The notes below the pieces were generated by a model. The model was given only the letters and a program-made list of their open reading frames with translations. It made no database searches and had not been told where the DNA came from. Shown in pieces: positions 15,180-25,108 of a stretch of DNA of 64,000 bases. Position 1 is the stretch's first letter, and each line of letters opens with the position of its first letter. This DNA comes from Glycomyces xiaoerkulensis (lineage in GTDB: Bacteria; Actinomycetota; Actinomycetes; Mycobacteriales; Micromonosporaceae). A program made the translations under genes and the position numbers. The stretch is taken from positions 365,680 to 429,679 of the forward strand of contig NZ_PGGV01000033.1 in the NCBI RefSeq assembly GCF_002798405.1, written 5' to 3'.

Positions 15180-15263
15180 TCCAACGGTGGGCTGTTGATT
15201 CCAGACGTCGGCGCCCGGCATCCAGCCCGGGCCCGGCCACCTCCCGGCCGAAAGGCATCGCCC

Positions 15264-15971
15264 GTGTCAGACACCGCCCTCCACATCCCCAACGGGATCA
15301 TCGGCATCCCCACCTCGCTCGGCTTCGGCCTGGCCGCCGTGCTCGCGGTCGCCGCCTGCGTCGCCGCCGCCCGCCGCGGCCTCGACGACCGGCTCGTGCC
15401 GCTCGCCGGGCTCGCCACCGCCTTCATCTTCGCCGCCCAGATGCTCAACTTCCCGATCGCCGCCGGCGTCTCCGGCCACCTGGTCGGCGGCGCCCTCGCC
15501 GCCGCCCTCCTCGGGCCCTGGCTGGGCGTGCTCTGCCTGACCGTCGTCGTCGCCGTCCAAGCACTCCTGTTCGCCGACGGCGGCGTCACCGCGCTCGGCC
15601 TCAACATCGTCAACATGGCCGTGATCTCGACCGTCGCCGCCTGGGCCGTCATCGCCCTCGCCCTCAAGGTGCTGCCGCGCACCCGCGCCGGCCTCACCGC
15701 CGCCGTCTTCGCCGGCTCGGTCGTCAGCGTCGTGGCCGCCTCGGCCGGATTCCTCCTCCAGTTCGCCCTCGGCGGCGAACCGATCGGCCAGTCCTTCGCC
15801 GCGATCGCCGCCGCCCTCCTCGGCACCCACGTCCTCATCGGCGTCGGCGAGGCCGCCATCAGCGCCGCCGCCGTCACCGCCGTCGCCCTCACCCGCCCCG
15901 ACCTCGTCCACGCCCTCAACGGCGGCCGCCTCGACCAGCCCGGGGACGGCCTCGCGAAGGAGACCGCATAA
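15264..15971 (+). CDS. cbiM: ECF metal transporter S component, CbiM/NikM type
   Basis: This encodes 235 residues from a GTG at 15264. It is a membrane substrate-binding (S) component for Ni2+ or Co2+, with seven or so hydrophobic segments, the signature LHIPNGIIG near the N-terminus and later conserved GHLVGG and GTHVLIG His residues. In studied CbiM/NikM proteins a His at position 2 and the free N-terminus chelate the metal; here the His is residue 6 and the usual Asp/Glu before Gly is Asn, so the site may be built differently. It heads a four-gene operon with a PDGLE protein, CbiQ and CbiO. The Nur box upstream argues for nickel. Confidence 0.85.
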   Translation: MSDTALHIPNGIIGIPTSLGFGLAAVLAVAACVAAARRGLDDRLVPLAGLATAFIFAAQMLNFPIAAGVSGHLVGGALAAALLGPWLGVLCLTVVVAVQALLFADGGVTALGLNIVNMAVISTVAAWAVIALALKVLPRTRAGLTAAVFAGSVVSVVAASAGFLLQFALGGEPIGQSFAAIAAALLGTHVLIGVGEAAISAAAVTAVALTRPDLVHALNGGRLDQPGDGLAKETA

Positions 15972-16319
15972 ATGAAGACCTCCAGGTTCGTCCTCGCCGG
16001 ACTCACCATCGCCCTCGTCCTCGCTGGCGGCCTCGTCCTCTACGCCTCCTCCGAACCCGACGGCCTCGAATCGGCCATGCTCGAAGGCTGCCGGACCGGT
16101 GCCGACGGCGAGATCAGCGGCGGCACCTGCGTCGCCCAGCAGGAGGCCGACCACGAGATCGGCGGCCCGCTGGCCGACTACGGCATGAGCTTCCTCGACA
16201 ACGACACCCTCGGCGGCTCCCTGTCCGGCATCGCCGGGGTCGCCCTCGTGCTCGCCGTCGCCTGGGGCCTGTTCACGCTCCTGGCCCGCAAGCGCGGCAC
16301 CGGCGGCGAGGGCGAATGA
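15972..16319 (+). CDS. PDGLE-domain protein, CbiN/NikN-like component
   Basis: This encodes 115 residues with an N-terminal membrane helix (about 6-26), the PDGLE motif in SSEPDGLESA, an external loop with two cysteines, and a second helix near 83-105. PDGLE proteins take the place of CbiN or NikN beside CbiM and are needed for Ni/Co uptake in ECF transporters. The ATG directly follows the cbiM stop, and its own TGA overlaps the cbiQ ATG at 16316. Substrate is probably nickel from the Nur box upstream. Confidence 0.85.
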   Translation: MKTSRFVLAGLTIALVLAGGLVLYASSEPDGLESAMLEGCRTGADGEISGGTCVAQQEADHEIGGPLADYGMSFLDNDTLGGSLSGIAGVALVLAVAWGLFTLLARKRGTGGEGE

Positions 16320-17073
16320 GGGGCGGCGACGGGCTCCACCGGCCCGGCGACACGCCCCTGCACCGGCTCGCCCCGCAGGTGAAGCTGGTCGCGCTCGCAG
16401 CGTTCACCTTCGCGGTCGTCGCCACCCCCCGCGAAGCGGTCTGGGCCTTCGGCGGCTGCGCCGCCGCCCTGCTCGCCCTGTTCGCCCTCGCCCGGATCCC
16501 ACCGAAGTGGATCGCCGCCCGCAGCCTCGTGGAGGCCCCGTTCGCCCTGCTCGCGCTCGCCTTCCCGTTCCTCGCCGGCGGCGAGACCGTCGAATGGGCT
16601 GGGATCGCGCTGTCGGTCGAGGGCCTGTGGGCCGGCTGGAACCTGCTGGCCAAGGCCACCCTCGGCGTCTGGGCCGCGCTCCTGCTCGCCGCCACCACCC
16701 CCGTGGCCGACCTGCTCGCCGGCCTCTCCCGGCTGCGCTGCCCCGAGATCCTCCTCCAGATCACCGCCTTCGCCGTCCGCTACGCCCACCTCACCGCCGC
16801 CGAGGTCGCCCAGATGCGCCGCGCCCGCCTCGCCCGCTGCGACGACCCCCGGTTCCTCTGGCAGGCCGGGGCGCTCGCGCGCAGCCTCGGCGTGGTCTTC
16901 ATCCGCTCCTACGAACGCGGCGAACGCGTCTGGCAGGCCATGGCCGCCCGCGGCTACACCGGCCGGCTCCCCATCGACGTCGCCCCGGCCGGGGCCGGAC
17001 CGGGCCAGTGGAGCGCCGCCATGACCGCCCCGGCCCTCGCGGCCGGACTCGCCGTCTGGGCGGCGGTGGGCGC

Positions 17074-17077
<4 letters not shown>
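16316..17077 (+). CDS. cbiQ: ECF transporter transmembrane T component, CbiQ type
   Basis: This encodes 253 residues. It is the scaffold membrane subunit that transmits ATP hydrolysis to the S component. Several hydrophobic helices are visible, as are the two Ala-Arg-Gly-type coupling motifs: QMRRARLAR and the C-terminal MAARGYTGR. The ATG at 16316 overlaps the PDGLE gene stop, and the TGA at 17075 overlaps the cbiO ATG, so the operon is translationally coupled throughout. Longer upstream extensions of this frame run through cbiM in a wrong frame and are discarded. Confidence 0.88.
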
Positions 17078-17823
<746 letters not shown>

Positions 17824-17824
17824 G

Positions 17825-18550
17825 TCAGGACTCGGCCGCGATCGCGGCCTCGACCTCGTCGGCGAAGGCGGCGAGCTCGACGTCCTCGCCATCGACCCTC
17901 GCGGTCGGCGTGCCCTGCACGCCCTGATCCGACGTGGCGTGCTCGGTGCCCTCGCCGACCCAGCCGGCGTAGGACTCCTCGTCCACGCACGCCTCCCAGT
18001 CCGCGCCCAGGCCCACCCCGGAGCCGACGGCCTTGATCTCCTCATCGGACAGGCCCGGCGTGTTCTCCGCCGGCTGGCCCTCGTACATGGCGACGGTGAA
18101 ATCGAGGAACTCCTGCTCTCCGACGTCGGCCGCGCACACCGCCGCCGAAGCCGCCCGGGTCGAGTACTCCGTGCCCTCGCTGAGCCGGTCCAGGATCGCG
18201 ATCGGGTGGTAGTTCACCGTCACCGACCCGTCGTCGACCCACCCCTGGAGGTCCTCGGCATAGGTCGCCTCGAACTGCTTGCACGCCGGGCACAGGTAGT
18301 CGACGTACAGGTCGACCACGACCGGGCCGTCGCCGACCCGGACCGCGTAGTCCCCGGTCGTGGCCGCCGACGGCTCGTTGATCTCGCGCTCGGGCTCCCG
18401 GTTCAACCAGATGCCCACCGCCAGCAGGCCCCCGATGAGGAGCACCGCGGCGCCGATCGCCACCCCGAAGACCGTCTTCCTCCGCCGGGCCTCGGCCGCC
18501 TGCTGCCTGCGCCAGGCCTCGGCGGCCCGCCCGCGCTCGGACTTGCCCAT
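17825..18550 (-). CDS. Membrane-anchored DsbA-like thioredoxin-fold protein
   Basis: This encodes 241 residues from ATG 18550. A basic N-terminus (1-26) and one membrane helix (about 27-48) anchor a secreted DsbA-like (Thioredoxin_4) domain. The redox motif is YLCPACKQF (CPAC), with a cis-Pro segment near the C-terminus (VQGTPTARVDG). Two further cysteines (AAVCAA, WEACVD) occur in the helical insert. It probably catalyses disulfide formation in exported proteins. It is divergent from the copper protein gene at 18603 with only 52 bases between, so they may share regulation. Confidence 0.85.
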   Translation of the reverse strand: MGKSERGRAAEAWRRQQAAEARRRKTVFGVAIGAAVLLIGGLLAVGIWLNREPEREINEPSAATTGDYAVRVGDGPVVVDLYVDYLCPACKQFEATYAEDLQGWVDDGSVTVNYHPIAILDRLSEGTEYSTRAASAAVCAADVGEQEFLDFTVAMYEGQPAENTPGLSDEEIKAVGSGVGLGADWEACVDEESYAGWVGEGTEHATSDQGVQGTPTARVDGEDVELAAFADEVEAAIAAES

Positions 18551-18602
18551 ATCCTTCAAACGCCTCTCTGTGAACTGAGGGGGCTTCGGTACGCTCGGCG
18601 GC

Positions 18603-21110
18603 GTGCTCCGCCACCTCTCCACCCGCCTCGCCTGGTTGTCAATCGCAGTGGCGACCGCCGTCGCGCTCTGGGCCTCCCCGGCCGCGGCGCACGCCCTCGC
18701 CACGGGGACCGCGCCCGCCTCGGACGAAGTCGTCGACTCGCCGCCGAGCGAAGTCGTCGTCGAGTTCAACGAACCGGTCACACCAGTGGACGCGGCCACC
18801 GGGGTCGCCGCTCCCAATGGTGACCGAGTCGACAGCGACGTCTCCAGAGGCGACAGCCCCTCGGTCCTGGTCATCGAGATCGACGCCGACCAGCGGGGCA
18901 CCTACCTCGTCGGCTACCGCGTCGTCTCCGACGACGGCCACCCCGTCGCCGGCACCTTCACCTTCTCGGTCGGACAGCGCACCGAAGCGCCCGGCGCCGA
19001 CACCCTCATCGGCGACACCGACGGCCTCGTCCAGGCACTGCTCTACACCGGACGCTTCCTCGGCTACGCCGGGCTCGCCCTCGCCCTCGGCGCCGGGGTG
19101 CTCCTGGCCGCCGGAGCCCGCCCCCGCGCCTACACCGCCCGCCTCATCGCCGCCGGACTGTCCGCCGTCGCCGCCACCGCCGTGCTCGGCATCCCCCTCC
19201 AGGCCGCCTACGAATCCGGCGTGCCGCTGACCGCGCTCGACGCACCCGCCCTCCAGACGGTCATGGAATCACCGGTCGGCCTCGCCGCGCTGCTACGCCT
19301 GCTGCTGGTGCTGCTGGCCCTGCCGCCGCTGCGCGGCCTCATCACCGCCGCCGAACCCGGCCGCGGCCACCTCGCCGGGCTCACCGCCGTGGGACTGGCC
19401 ATGGTCGCCACCTGGCCCCTGGCAGGCCACCCGATGGCCACCGACCCGGTGCCGGTCGCCTTCGCCGCCGACGGCCTCCACCTCGCCGCCGCCCTCACCT
19501 GGGCCGGCGGCATCGCCGCGCTCCTGGCGATCGCGATCAAACGCGGCGCCTGCACCCCGGCCGCGACCCGCCGCTTCTGGGTCGCGCTCGTGCCGTGGCT
19601 GCTCGGCACCGTCGTCGTCGCCGGAACCGCCACCGCCCTGCTGCACATCGACTCGATCGCGGCGCTCACCGACACCCGTTACGGCCGCCTGGTCGCGCTC
19701 AAGGCGCTCCTGCTGACCGCGATCGTCGCCGTCGGCCTGCTCACCCGGAAGGCCCTGCTGCGCGACGGCGGCGACGGCACGAAGGCCCTGCGGCGGCTGG
19801 TAGGCGTCGAACTCGCGCTGGCCGCGGCGGTGCTGGCGGCGGTGGTGGTGCTGGTGCAGGCCGTCCCGGCGAAGACCGCGCTGCTGGAGGGCGCCGGAAC
19901 CGCCGAGCAGGCCGAGACCGCCGCGCTGGTCACCACCGACCTGTATTCGGGGCAGTTGATCCTCGAACCGGGCCGGCCGGGACCGAACTCGGTGCGGATC
20001 CTCGTGTCCGACTCCGACGGGGAGCCGCTCGAGATCGCCGAATGGGAGGCCGAGTGGGGCCTGGAGGGCGAGCCGGCCGAACCGCTGCGGCTGATCGAGC
20101 TGCGCGGGGGCATCCTCGGCGGCGAGATCAGCGTTCCCGAAGCCGGCCGCTACGTCTTCACGTTCACGCTCACCGACGCCGAGGGGCGCGCCGCGACCGC
20201 GGAGACGGCGCTGGAGGTGGCGTTACCAGTCGCCGAAGGCCCGCCGGGAGTTCTCGGCCAGTTGGAGGCACCACTTCTCCAGGTCCCGGTCGAGGTGCTC
20301 GGCCAGGAATCGGGCGGTGTAGGCGGTCAGGGCCGGGTGGTTGCGGTGGCCGCGGACCGGCACCGGCGCCATGAACGGGGCGTCGGTCTCGACCAGCACC
20401 GCCTCGGCCGGGGCGGCCGCGGCGGCCCCGCGCAGCATCGCGGCGTTCTTGAACGTGACGTTGCCGGCGAAGCTCATGAAGTAGCCGCGCCGGGCGCACT
20501 CGGCCGCGAACGCGGCGTCCCCGGAGAAGCAGTGCATCACCACCCGCTCCGGCGCCCCTTCCTCGTCCAGGACCGACAGGACGTCGTCGTGGGCGTCGCG
20601 GTCGTGGATGACCAGGGCCTTGCCGCGGCGCTTGGCGATCTCGACGTGGCCGCGGAAGGACTCGGCCTGCGCCGCGCGGCCGGTCTCGCCGGTGCGGTAG
20701 TAGTCCAGCCCGGTTTCGCCGACCGCGGCGACCCGAGGCAGTGCCGCCAGCTCGTCGATCGCCGCCAGCGCCGCGTCCAGGTCCGCCGTCAGCGGCGCCT
20801 CGTTGGGGTGCAGCGCCACCGCCGCCAGCACCCGGTGGTCGGCCGCGGCCAGGTCGCTCGCCCAGCGGGACGATTCGAGGTCGGTGCCGACCTGCACCAT
20901 GGTGCCGACGCCGGACGCCTCGGCCCGGTCGATCAGTTCGCGGACGGCCGCCTCGCCGGGTTCGGGGGCGCCCGCCCCGTCCTCGGGGTCGCGGCCGGCG
21001 ACGATGTCGAGGTGGGTGTGGCTGTCGCAGACGGGGGCCGGGAGCGGTTCGGGCAGCGGGGCCGGTTCGGATCTGTGCACGCCTCCACGATAAGGATCCG
21101 GCTGCCGTAA
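18603..21110 (+). CDS. CopC-CopD fusion with an overlong 3' extension
   Basis: The frame starts with a GTG at 18603. A signal peptide (to about AAA in residues 25-29) is followed by a CopC domain starting AHALATGTAPASDE, with FNEPV and SDDGHPVAG supplying typical copper-ligand residues. A CopD membrane domain of about eight helices (about 140-430) and an extracytoplasmic domain to about residue 540 follow. That is a normal full length. However, no stop occurs at 20222 and the frame stays open 890 bases further, antisense to all but the first few codons of tatD, with low-complexity Gly/Arg/Val content. The true end is probably near 20220 and the extension a lost stop or sequence error. Function: copper binding or uptake across the membrane. 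Confidence 0.7.
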   Translation: MLRHLSTRLAWLSIAVATAVALWASPAAAHALATGTAPASDEVVDSPPSEVVVEFNEPVTPVDAATGVAAPNGDRVDSDVSRGDSPSVLVIEIDADQRGTYLVGYRVVSDDGHPVAGTFTFSVGQRTEAPGADTLIGDTDGLVQALLYTGRFLGYAGLALALGAGVLLAAGARPRAYTARLIAAGLSAVAATAVLGIPLQAAYESGVPLTALDAPALQTVMESPVGLAALLRLLLVLLALPPLRGLITAAEPGRGHLAGLTAVGLAMVATWPLAGHPMATDPVPVAFAADGLHLAAALTWAGGIAALLAIAIKRGACTPAATRRFWVALVPWLLGTVVVAGTATALLHIDSIAALTDTRYGRLVALKALLLTAIVAVGLLTRKALLRDGGDGTKALRRLVGVELALAAAVLAAVVVLVQAVPAKTALLEGAGTAEQAETAALVTTDLYSGQLILEPGRPGPNSVRILVSDSDGEPLEIAEWEAEWGLEGEPAEPLRLIELRGGILGGEISVPEAGRYVFTFTLTDAEGRAATAETALEVALPVAEGPPGVLGQLEAPLLQVPVEVLGQESGGVGGQGRVVAVAADRHRRHERGVGLDQHRLGRGGRGGPAQHRGVLERDVAGEAHEVAAPGALGRERGVPGEAVHHHPLRRPFLVQDRQDVVVGVAVVDDQGLAAALGDLDVAAEGLGLRRAAGLAGAVVVQPGFADRGDPRQCRQLVDRRQRRVQVRRQRRLVGVQRHRRQHPVVGRGQVARPAGRFEVGADLHHGADAGRLGPVDQFADGRLAGFGGARPVLGVAAGDDVEVGVAVADGGRERFGQRGRFGSVHASTIRIRLP

Positions 21111-21122
21111 CACCAACTTCAC
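20223..21122 (-). CDS. tatD: TatD-family metal-dependent hydrolase/DNase
   Basis: This encodes 299 residues. The TIM-barrel amidohydrolase motifs are in order: CDSHTHLD, VGETGLDYYR, a His in LVIHDRDAHDD, MHCFSGD and LVETDAPFMAP. TatD proteins are 3'-5' exonucleases with roles in DNA repair and degradation. An Arg/Pro-rich N-terminal stretch precedes the domain; a GTG about 15 codons in could be the real start. It lies downstream of metG on the same strand, the common actinobacterial order, but an unrelated plus-strand gene lies between. Its entire length is covered antisense by the copC-copD frame extension. Confidence 0.9.
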   Translation of the reverse strand: MKLVLRQPDPYRGGVHRSEPAPLPEPLPAPVCDSHTHLDIVAGRDPEDGAGAPEPGEAAVRELIDRAEASGVGTMVQVGTDLESSRWASDLAAADHRVLAAVALHPNEAPLTADLDAALAAIDELAALPRVAAVGETGLDYYRTGETGRAAQAESFRGHVEIAKRRGKALVIHDRDAHDDVLSVLDEEGAPERVVMHCFSGDAAFAAECARRGYFMSFAGNVTFKNAAMLRGAAAAAPAEAVLVETDAPFMAPVPVRGHRNHPALTAYTARFLAEHLDRDLEKWCLQLAENSRRAFGDW

Positions 21123-21242
21123 GTGCGCGATATCCGCATCTGACAGCCCGGGCCTAGATTCGGCCGTCAGCCGCCTACCGGCGGTGGAGGCACCGCACCC
21201 CGCCGTGACCGCCGTCCCTCACCGCGTCGAATCGAGCCGCCC

Positions 21243-22352
21243 ATGACACGTGACCTCGCGTCCCGCCGGAACCGAGCCGCGGCACTCCGGCAGCGCCGCC
21301 CCGAACCGCGACCCCGGCAGGAGGCACCGGTCACCGTCGAATGGCGGGGGGAGAAGTACCCGGGGCTACCGTACGCCGACGGCGCCGCCTGGGAGCTGCT
21401 GTCGGCGCTGCCGCGCCCGGACTTCGTGCCGAATCCGAGGCCGGGCACCGACTATCCGCACCGGTGGTTCGTGCCCGCCGGGGAGGTGCTGCGCGACGGG
21501 GTGCCGGTCGGCGTCGCCGACGACCGGGCGCCGACGGTGCCGCTCGCGGTGGGCCTGGATCTGGAGTACGTGCGCCGCCTGACCCAGAGCCCGCACCTCG
21601 ACCCGGCCGCGCGGGCGCTGCTGGACCGGGTGCGGCGGTCCTCGCCGGTCGGCGAGGGCGAGCGGATGGAGCGGCCGGTGACCGGCGGGCAGGCGGCGCG
21701 GCTGCTGGAGACCGCCGCCGTCCCGGGCGGATTCTGCTACCGGCGCCGCGACGTCGCGCACCTGCGCACGCCCGCCGCGCGCAGCGTCCTGGGCGGGGAG
21801 ACCGAGCCGGGCGAGCGCGCGGTGCTGGCGCTGCGCTGGGACGCGGCCGCCCCGGGTGATTTCGACGCGCCGGTCTCGCCCGACTACGAGGGGCTGACGG
21901 CGATACCGTCGTCGGAGCGGCGCGGGACGCCGGTGCTGGGCACCGGGTTCGCGCTGTCGGCGGCGCACCTGCTGCCGGAGCACGTCACCGCCGACCTGAC
22001 CGACCTGCCGCTGCCCGAGGGCGCCGAGCTCGTCGCCTGCACCGGCGACGGCTCGGAGTCGGTGCTGTACGTCTACAACGGGAGGCAGTGGACGCCGGTG
22101 GACGCCGACCACCGCCTCGACCTGCCCGGGGTCGAGCCGGGCCGGCCCGTGCCGGTGCGGCGGGTGCTGCGCGAGCCGGCCCGCGTGGTGTGGAAGGGCG
22201 TGCCGGGTTCGCTGGTGGACGCCGACGAGGATTGGGGCCTGTTCCGGCTCGCCCGGCCCGGCCCCGATGCGCTGTCGCGCACCGCGGCCGAACCGGTGCG
22301 ACGCGGCGTCTACGAGAAATGGGTCCCGCGCGGCGAACTCGCCCACGCTTAG
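21243..22352 (+). CDS. Unrecognised 369-residue protein
   Basis: The N-terminus (1-30) is basic and Pro-rich; the remainder is soluble and mixed alpha/beta with no signal peptide or membrane helix. Visible blocks include WRGEKYPGLPYADGAAWELL, VPAGEVLRDGVPVGV, VYNGRQWTPVDADHR and a C-terminal YEKWVPRGELAHA. The C-terminal part looks like repeated small beta modules and could be a ligand-binding or toxin-like fold, but no family is recognised. ATG 21243 is the first plausible start. It sits on the plus strand between tatD and metG and converges tail-to-tail with metG with 4 bases between stops. Confidence 0.65.
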   Translation: MTRDLASRRNRAAALRQRRPEPRPRQEAPVTVEWRGEKYPGLPYADGAAWELLSALPRPDFVPNPRPGTDYPHRWFVPAGEVLRDGVPVGVADDRAPTVPLAVGLDLEYVRRLTQSPHLDPAARALLDRVRRSSPVGEGERMERPVTGGQAARLLETAAVPGGFCYRRRDVAHLRTPAARSVLGGETEPGERAVLALRWDAAAPGDFDAPVSPDYEGLTAIPSSERRGTPVLGTGFALSAAHLLPEHVTADLTDLPLPEGAELVACTGDGSESVLYVYNGRQWTPVDADHRLDLPGVEPGRPVPVRRVLREPARVVWKGVPGSLVDADEDWGLFRLARPGPDALSRTAAEPVRRGVYEKWVPRGELAHA

Positions 22353-22356
22353 GCGC

Positions 22357-24147
22357 CTACTGCTCGAGGCGGGCGAGCTCCTCGTCGACGATCGACGGGT
22401 CGAGCTTGGCGAACATCGGCGTCGGCTTCTCCAGCGGCGTACCGGCCGCGACCGGCACCGACTCCCACGGCGGCGCGCCGGAGTAGTCGCCGGTCAGGAT
22501 CGGGTAGGACCCTTCGGTCGCCCCGCCGGAGTCGAGGTCGTCGACCTGCTCGATGCGCGGCATCGGCGCGAACACGCCCTCGCCGCCGAGCAGCTCGTGC
22601 ACCCGCTGCGCCGAATGCGGCAGGAACGGGCTCAGGATCGTCTTCAGGTCGCTGACCGCCTGCAGGACCGTGTGCAGGACCGTGCCCTGCCGCTTCGGGT
22701 CGTCCTTGAGTTTCCACGGCGCGGTGTCGGCCAGGTACTTGTTGGCCGCCGCCACCGTCCGCATCGCCTCGGCCGTGGCCGCGCGGATCCGGTTCGACCC
22801 GATCAGGTCGCCGACGGCGTCGAACGCCGCCCGCGCCGTCTCCAGCAGCTCCCGGTCGACCCGCTCCAACTCGCCGGCCTCGGGGATGGCCCCGAAGTTC
22901 TTCGCGGCCATCGTGATCGACCGGTTGACCAGGTTCCCCCACCCGGCCACCAGCTCGTCGTTGTTGCGCCGCAGGAACTCCGCCCAGGTGAAGTCCGAGT
23001 CCTGGTTCTCCGGGCCGGCCGCGCAGATGTAGTAGCGCAGCGCGTCCGGCGAGTACCGCTCCAGGAAGTCCCGCACGTAGATCACCACGCGCCGCGACGA
23101 GGAGAACTGCCGGCCCTCCATGGTCAGGAACTCGCTCGAGACGACCTCGGTCGGCAGCTCCAGGCGGCCCAGCGCGCCCGGCTCGCCCCCGGCGGCACCG
23201 GAGCCGTTGTTGCCCAGCAGCATCGCCGGCCAGATCTCGGAGTGGAAGACGATGTTGTCCTTGCCCATGAAGTAGTAGGAGACCGCCTCCGGGTCCGACC
23301 ACCACCGGCGCCACTTCTCGGGCTCGCCCAGCCGCCGCGCCCACTCGATCGAGGCGCTCAGGTAGCCGATGACGGCGTCGAACCACACGTAGAGGCGCTT
23401 GTCGGGCCGCTCCCGCCAGCCCTCGAGCGGGATCGGCACACCCCAGTCCAGGTCCCGCGATATCGCGCGCGGCTGGATGTCCTCGAGGAGGTTCTTGGAG
23501 AACTTGACCACGTTGGTGCGCCACCCGGTGCGGGTGTCCAGCCAGGCGCTCAGCGCCTCGGCGAACGCCGGCAGGTCCAGGAAGAAGTGGTCCTCCTCGA
23601 CGAACCTCGGCGTCTCGCCGTTGATCCGCGAGACCGGGTCGATCAGGTCGGTCGGGTCGAGCTGCCTGCCGCAGTCGTCGCACTGGTCGCCGCGGGCCGA
23701 CTCGAACCCGCAGTGCGGGCAGGTGCCCTCGATGTACCGGTCCGGCAGCGTCCGCCCCGTGGACGGGCTGATCGCCCCGGGCGTCTTCCGCTGCAGGATG
23801 TAGCCGTTGTCGTACAGCGTCTCGAACAGTTGCTGGACGGTCCGGTAGTGGTTCCCGGTCGTGGTGCGGGTGAACAGGTCGTACGACAGGCCCAGCGCGT
23901 GCAGGTCCTCGACGATGACCCGGTTGTACTTCGCGGCGGCCTCGCCGGGCGGCAGGCCCTCGGCGTCGGCCTGCACCAGGATCGGAGTCCCGTGCTCGTC
24001 GGTGCCCGAGATCATCAGCACGTCGTGACCGCGCATGCGCATGTACCGGGCGAAGACGTCGGCGGGCACCCCGAAACCGGCTACATGTCCGATGTGGCGC
24101 GGGCCGTTGGCGTAAGGCCAGGCCAGCGCGGTCAGTACGTGTGTCAT
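22357..24147 (-). CDS. metG: Methionyl-tRNA synthetase
   Basis: This encodes 596 residues from ATG 24147. It charges tRNA-Met in the cytoplasm. The class I HIGH region is [11 protein letters not shown], a zinc knuckle [17 protein letters not shown] lies in the connective peptide, and the KMSKS loop appears as the variant RQFSSSR, a form seen in other actinobacterial enzymes. The anticodon-binding helical domain ends without the C-terminal dimerisation module. The long frame upstream of 24147 is Arg/Gly-rich and overlaps the divergent membrane gene, so the first canonical Met ([15 protein letters not shown]) is the start. Confidence 0.95.
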   Translation of the reverse strand: MTHVLTALAWPYANGPRHIGHVAGFGVPADVFARYMRMRGHDVLMISGTDEHGTPILVQADAEGLPPGEAAAKYNRVIVEDLHALGLSYDLFTRTTTGNHYRTVQQLFETLYDNGYILQRKTPGAISPSTGRTLPDRYIEGTCPHCGFESARGDQCDDCGRQLDPTDLIDPVSRINGETPRFVEEDHFFLDLPAFAEALSAWLDTRTGWRTNVVKFSKNLLEDIQPRAISRDLDWGVPIPLEGWRERPDKRLYVWFDAVIGYLSASIEWARRLGEPEKWRRWWSDPEAVSYYFMGKDNIVFHSEIWPAMLLGNNGSGAAGGEPGALGRLELPTEVVSSEFLTMEGRQFSSSRRVVIYVRDFLERYSPDALRYYICAAGPENQDSDFTWAEFLRRNNDELVAGWGNLVNRSITMAAKNFGAIPEAGELERVDRELLETARAAFDAVGDLIGSNRIRAATAEAMRTVAAANKYLADTAPWKLKDDPKRQGTVLHTVLQAVSDLKTILSPFLPHSAQRVHELLGGEGVFAPMPRIEQVDDLDSGGATEGSYPILTGDYSGAPPWESVPVAAGTPLEKPTPMFAKLDPSIVDEELARLEQ

Positions 24148-24282
24148 GGCCCCAATGCTAGCGGCCCGGCATTCGGGACGGCACGGGCGTATTCCCGGTG
24201 AGGCGCACCGGAGGCGTCCACCGACACGGCGAGTCTTCCCCGATTCCGCCTCCCGGGGCGCTTTCGGTGATGCAATACCCCT

Positions 24283-24924
24283 ATGTCCAGAACACACCGC
24301 GCGGCCGAGACCGACCCCGCTCCCCGCGTAGCCTCCCAGCGCAGCCCCATCGGCTCCCAGGTCGAGGGCATGGAGGCGATCCGCGCGGTGTGGGAGCGCG
24401 CCGGACGGCCCGAACGCAGCCGCCCCCGTCCCGGACCGGGGCCGCGCCGGCGGCCGGCCCGCCTGCTGCCGGCCCTGCTGGGCACCCTGGTGTGTGCCTG
24501 CCTGCTCATGTTCTTCGCCTGGGTGGCCGCCCCGGCCCTGTGGATGTCCATGGGGCACGGCCACAGCGGCACCGTCACCGTCACCGAGTGCGGCGGCGGC
24601 TTCGCGCCCGGCTGCACCGGCGAGTTCGACACCGGCGACTGGACCAAGGAACTGCACCTCACCGGCGAGGTCAGCGCCGCCGACGTCGGGACCGAGCGGG
24701 AGGCCCGCGCCACCGGCCCCGACGCCCACAGCGCCTACGTCGGCGACCGGGCCGGCCTCATCCTGCGCTGGGCCGGCCCCATGGCGCTGTACCTGGCCTG
24801 CGGTTTCGCGCTCGTCGCCGCCAGCGGCGCCACCCGGCTCTACGAGCGGCGCGGGGCCGCGATCGGCCTGTGCTGGACCGCCACCGGCGCGGTCCTCGCC
24901 GCTGCGCTCGCCTTCGCCTGGTGA
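24283..24924 (+). CDS. Membrane protein with extracytoplasmic Cys domain
   Basis: This encodes 213 residues. A basic disordered N-terminus (1-58) leads to a membrane helix (about 59-82), an exposed loop holding a CGGGFAPGC pair that could form a disulfide, a second helix (about 160-182) and a short Arg-rich turn followed by a third (about 192-213). The topology and loop recur in actinobacterial hypothetical proteins of unknown role. It is divergent from metG, 135 bases apart. Confidence 0.65.
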   Translation: MSRTHRAAETDPAPRVASQRSPIGSQVEGMEAIRAVWERAGRPERSRPRPGPGPRRRPARLLPALLGTLVCACLLMFFAWVAAPALWMSMGHGHSGTVTVTECGGGFAPGCTGEFDTGDWTKELHLTGEVSAADVGTEREARATGPDAHSAYVGDRAGLILRWAGPMALYLACGFALVAASGATRLYERRGAAIGLCWTATGAVLAAALAFAW

Positions 24925-25108
24925 ACCGCGCCGTGTAACCGCCCCCACCGGACGGCGGACGCGGCCGCACCGGACCGCGCCGCCGTCGTAGAGTGAGGCC
25001 CGCCCCCGGTGCCGAGCCCGAGACGACTCGGCGACCGGTCCGCTCCGGCGGGCCGCGCCCCAAGGAAATGACCGTCATTCCCCGCATGCAGGGCCTTCGG
25101 GAGACAGC

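Noticed and set aside
15195-15263. In-frame upstream starts for the CbiM-like gene
   Set aside because: Extensions before the GTG at 15264 encode Pro/Arg-rich sequence; the chosen start places the conserved HIPNG block close to the N-terminus as in the family.
15080-15263. Cobalamin or other riboswitch before the CbiMNQO operon
   Set aside because: The leader is short and has no cobalamin-riboswitch box; the Nur palindrome explains regulation better.
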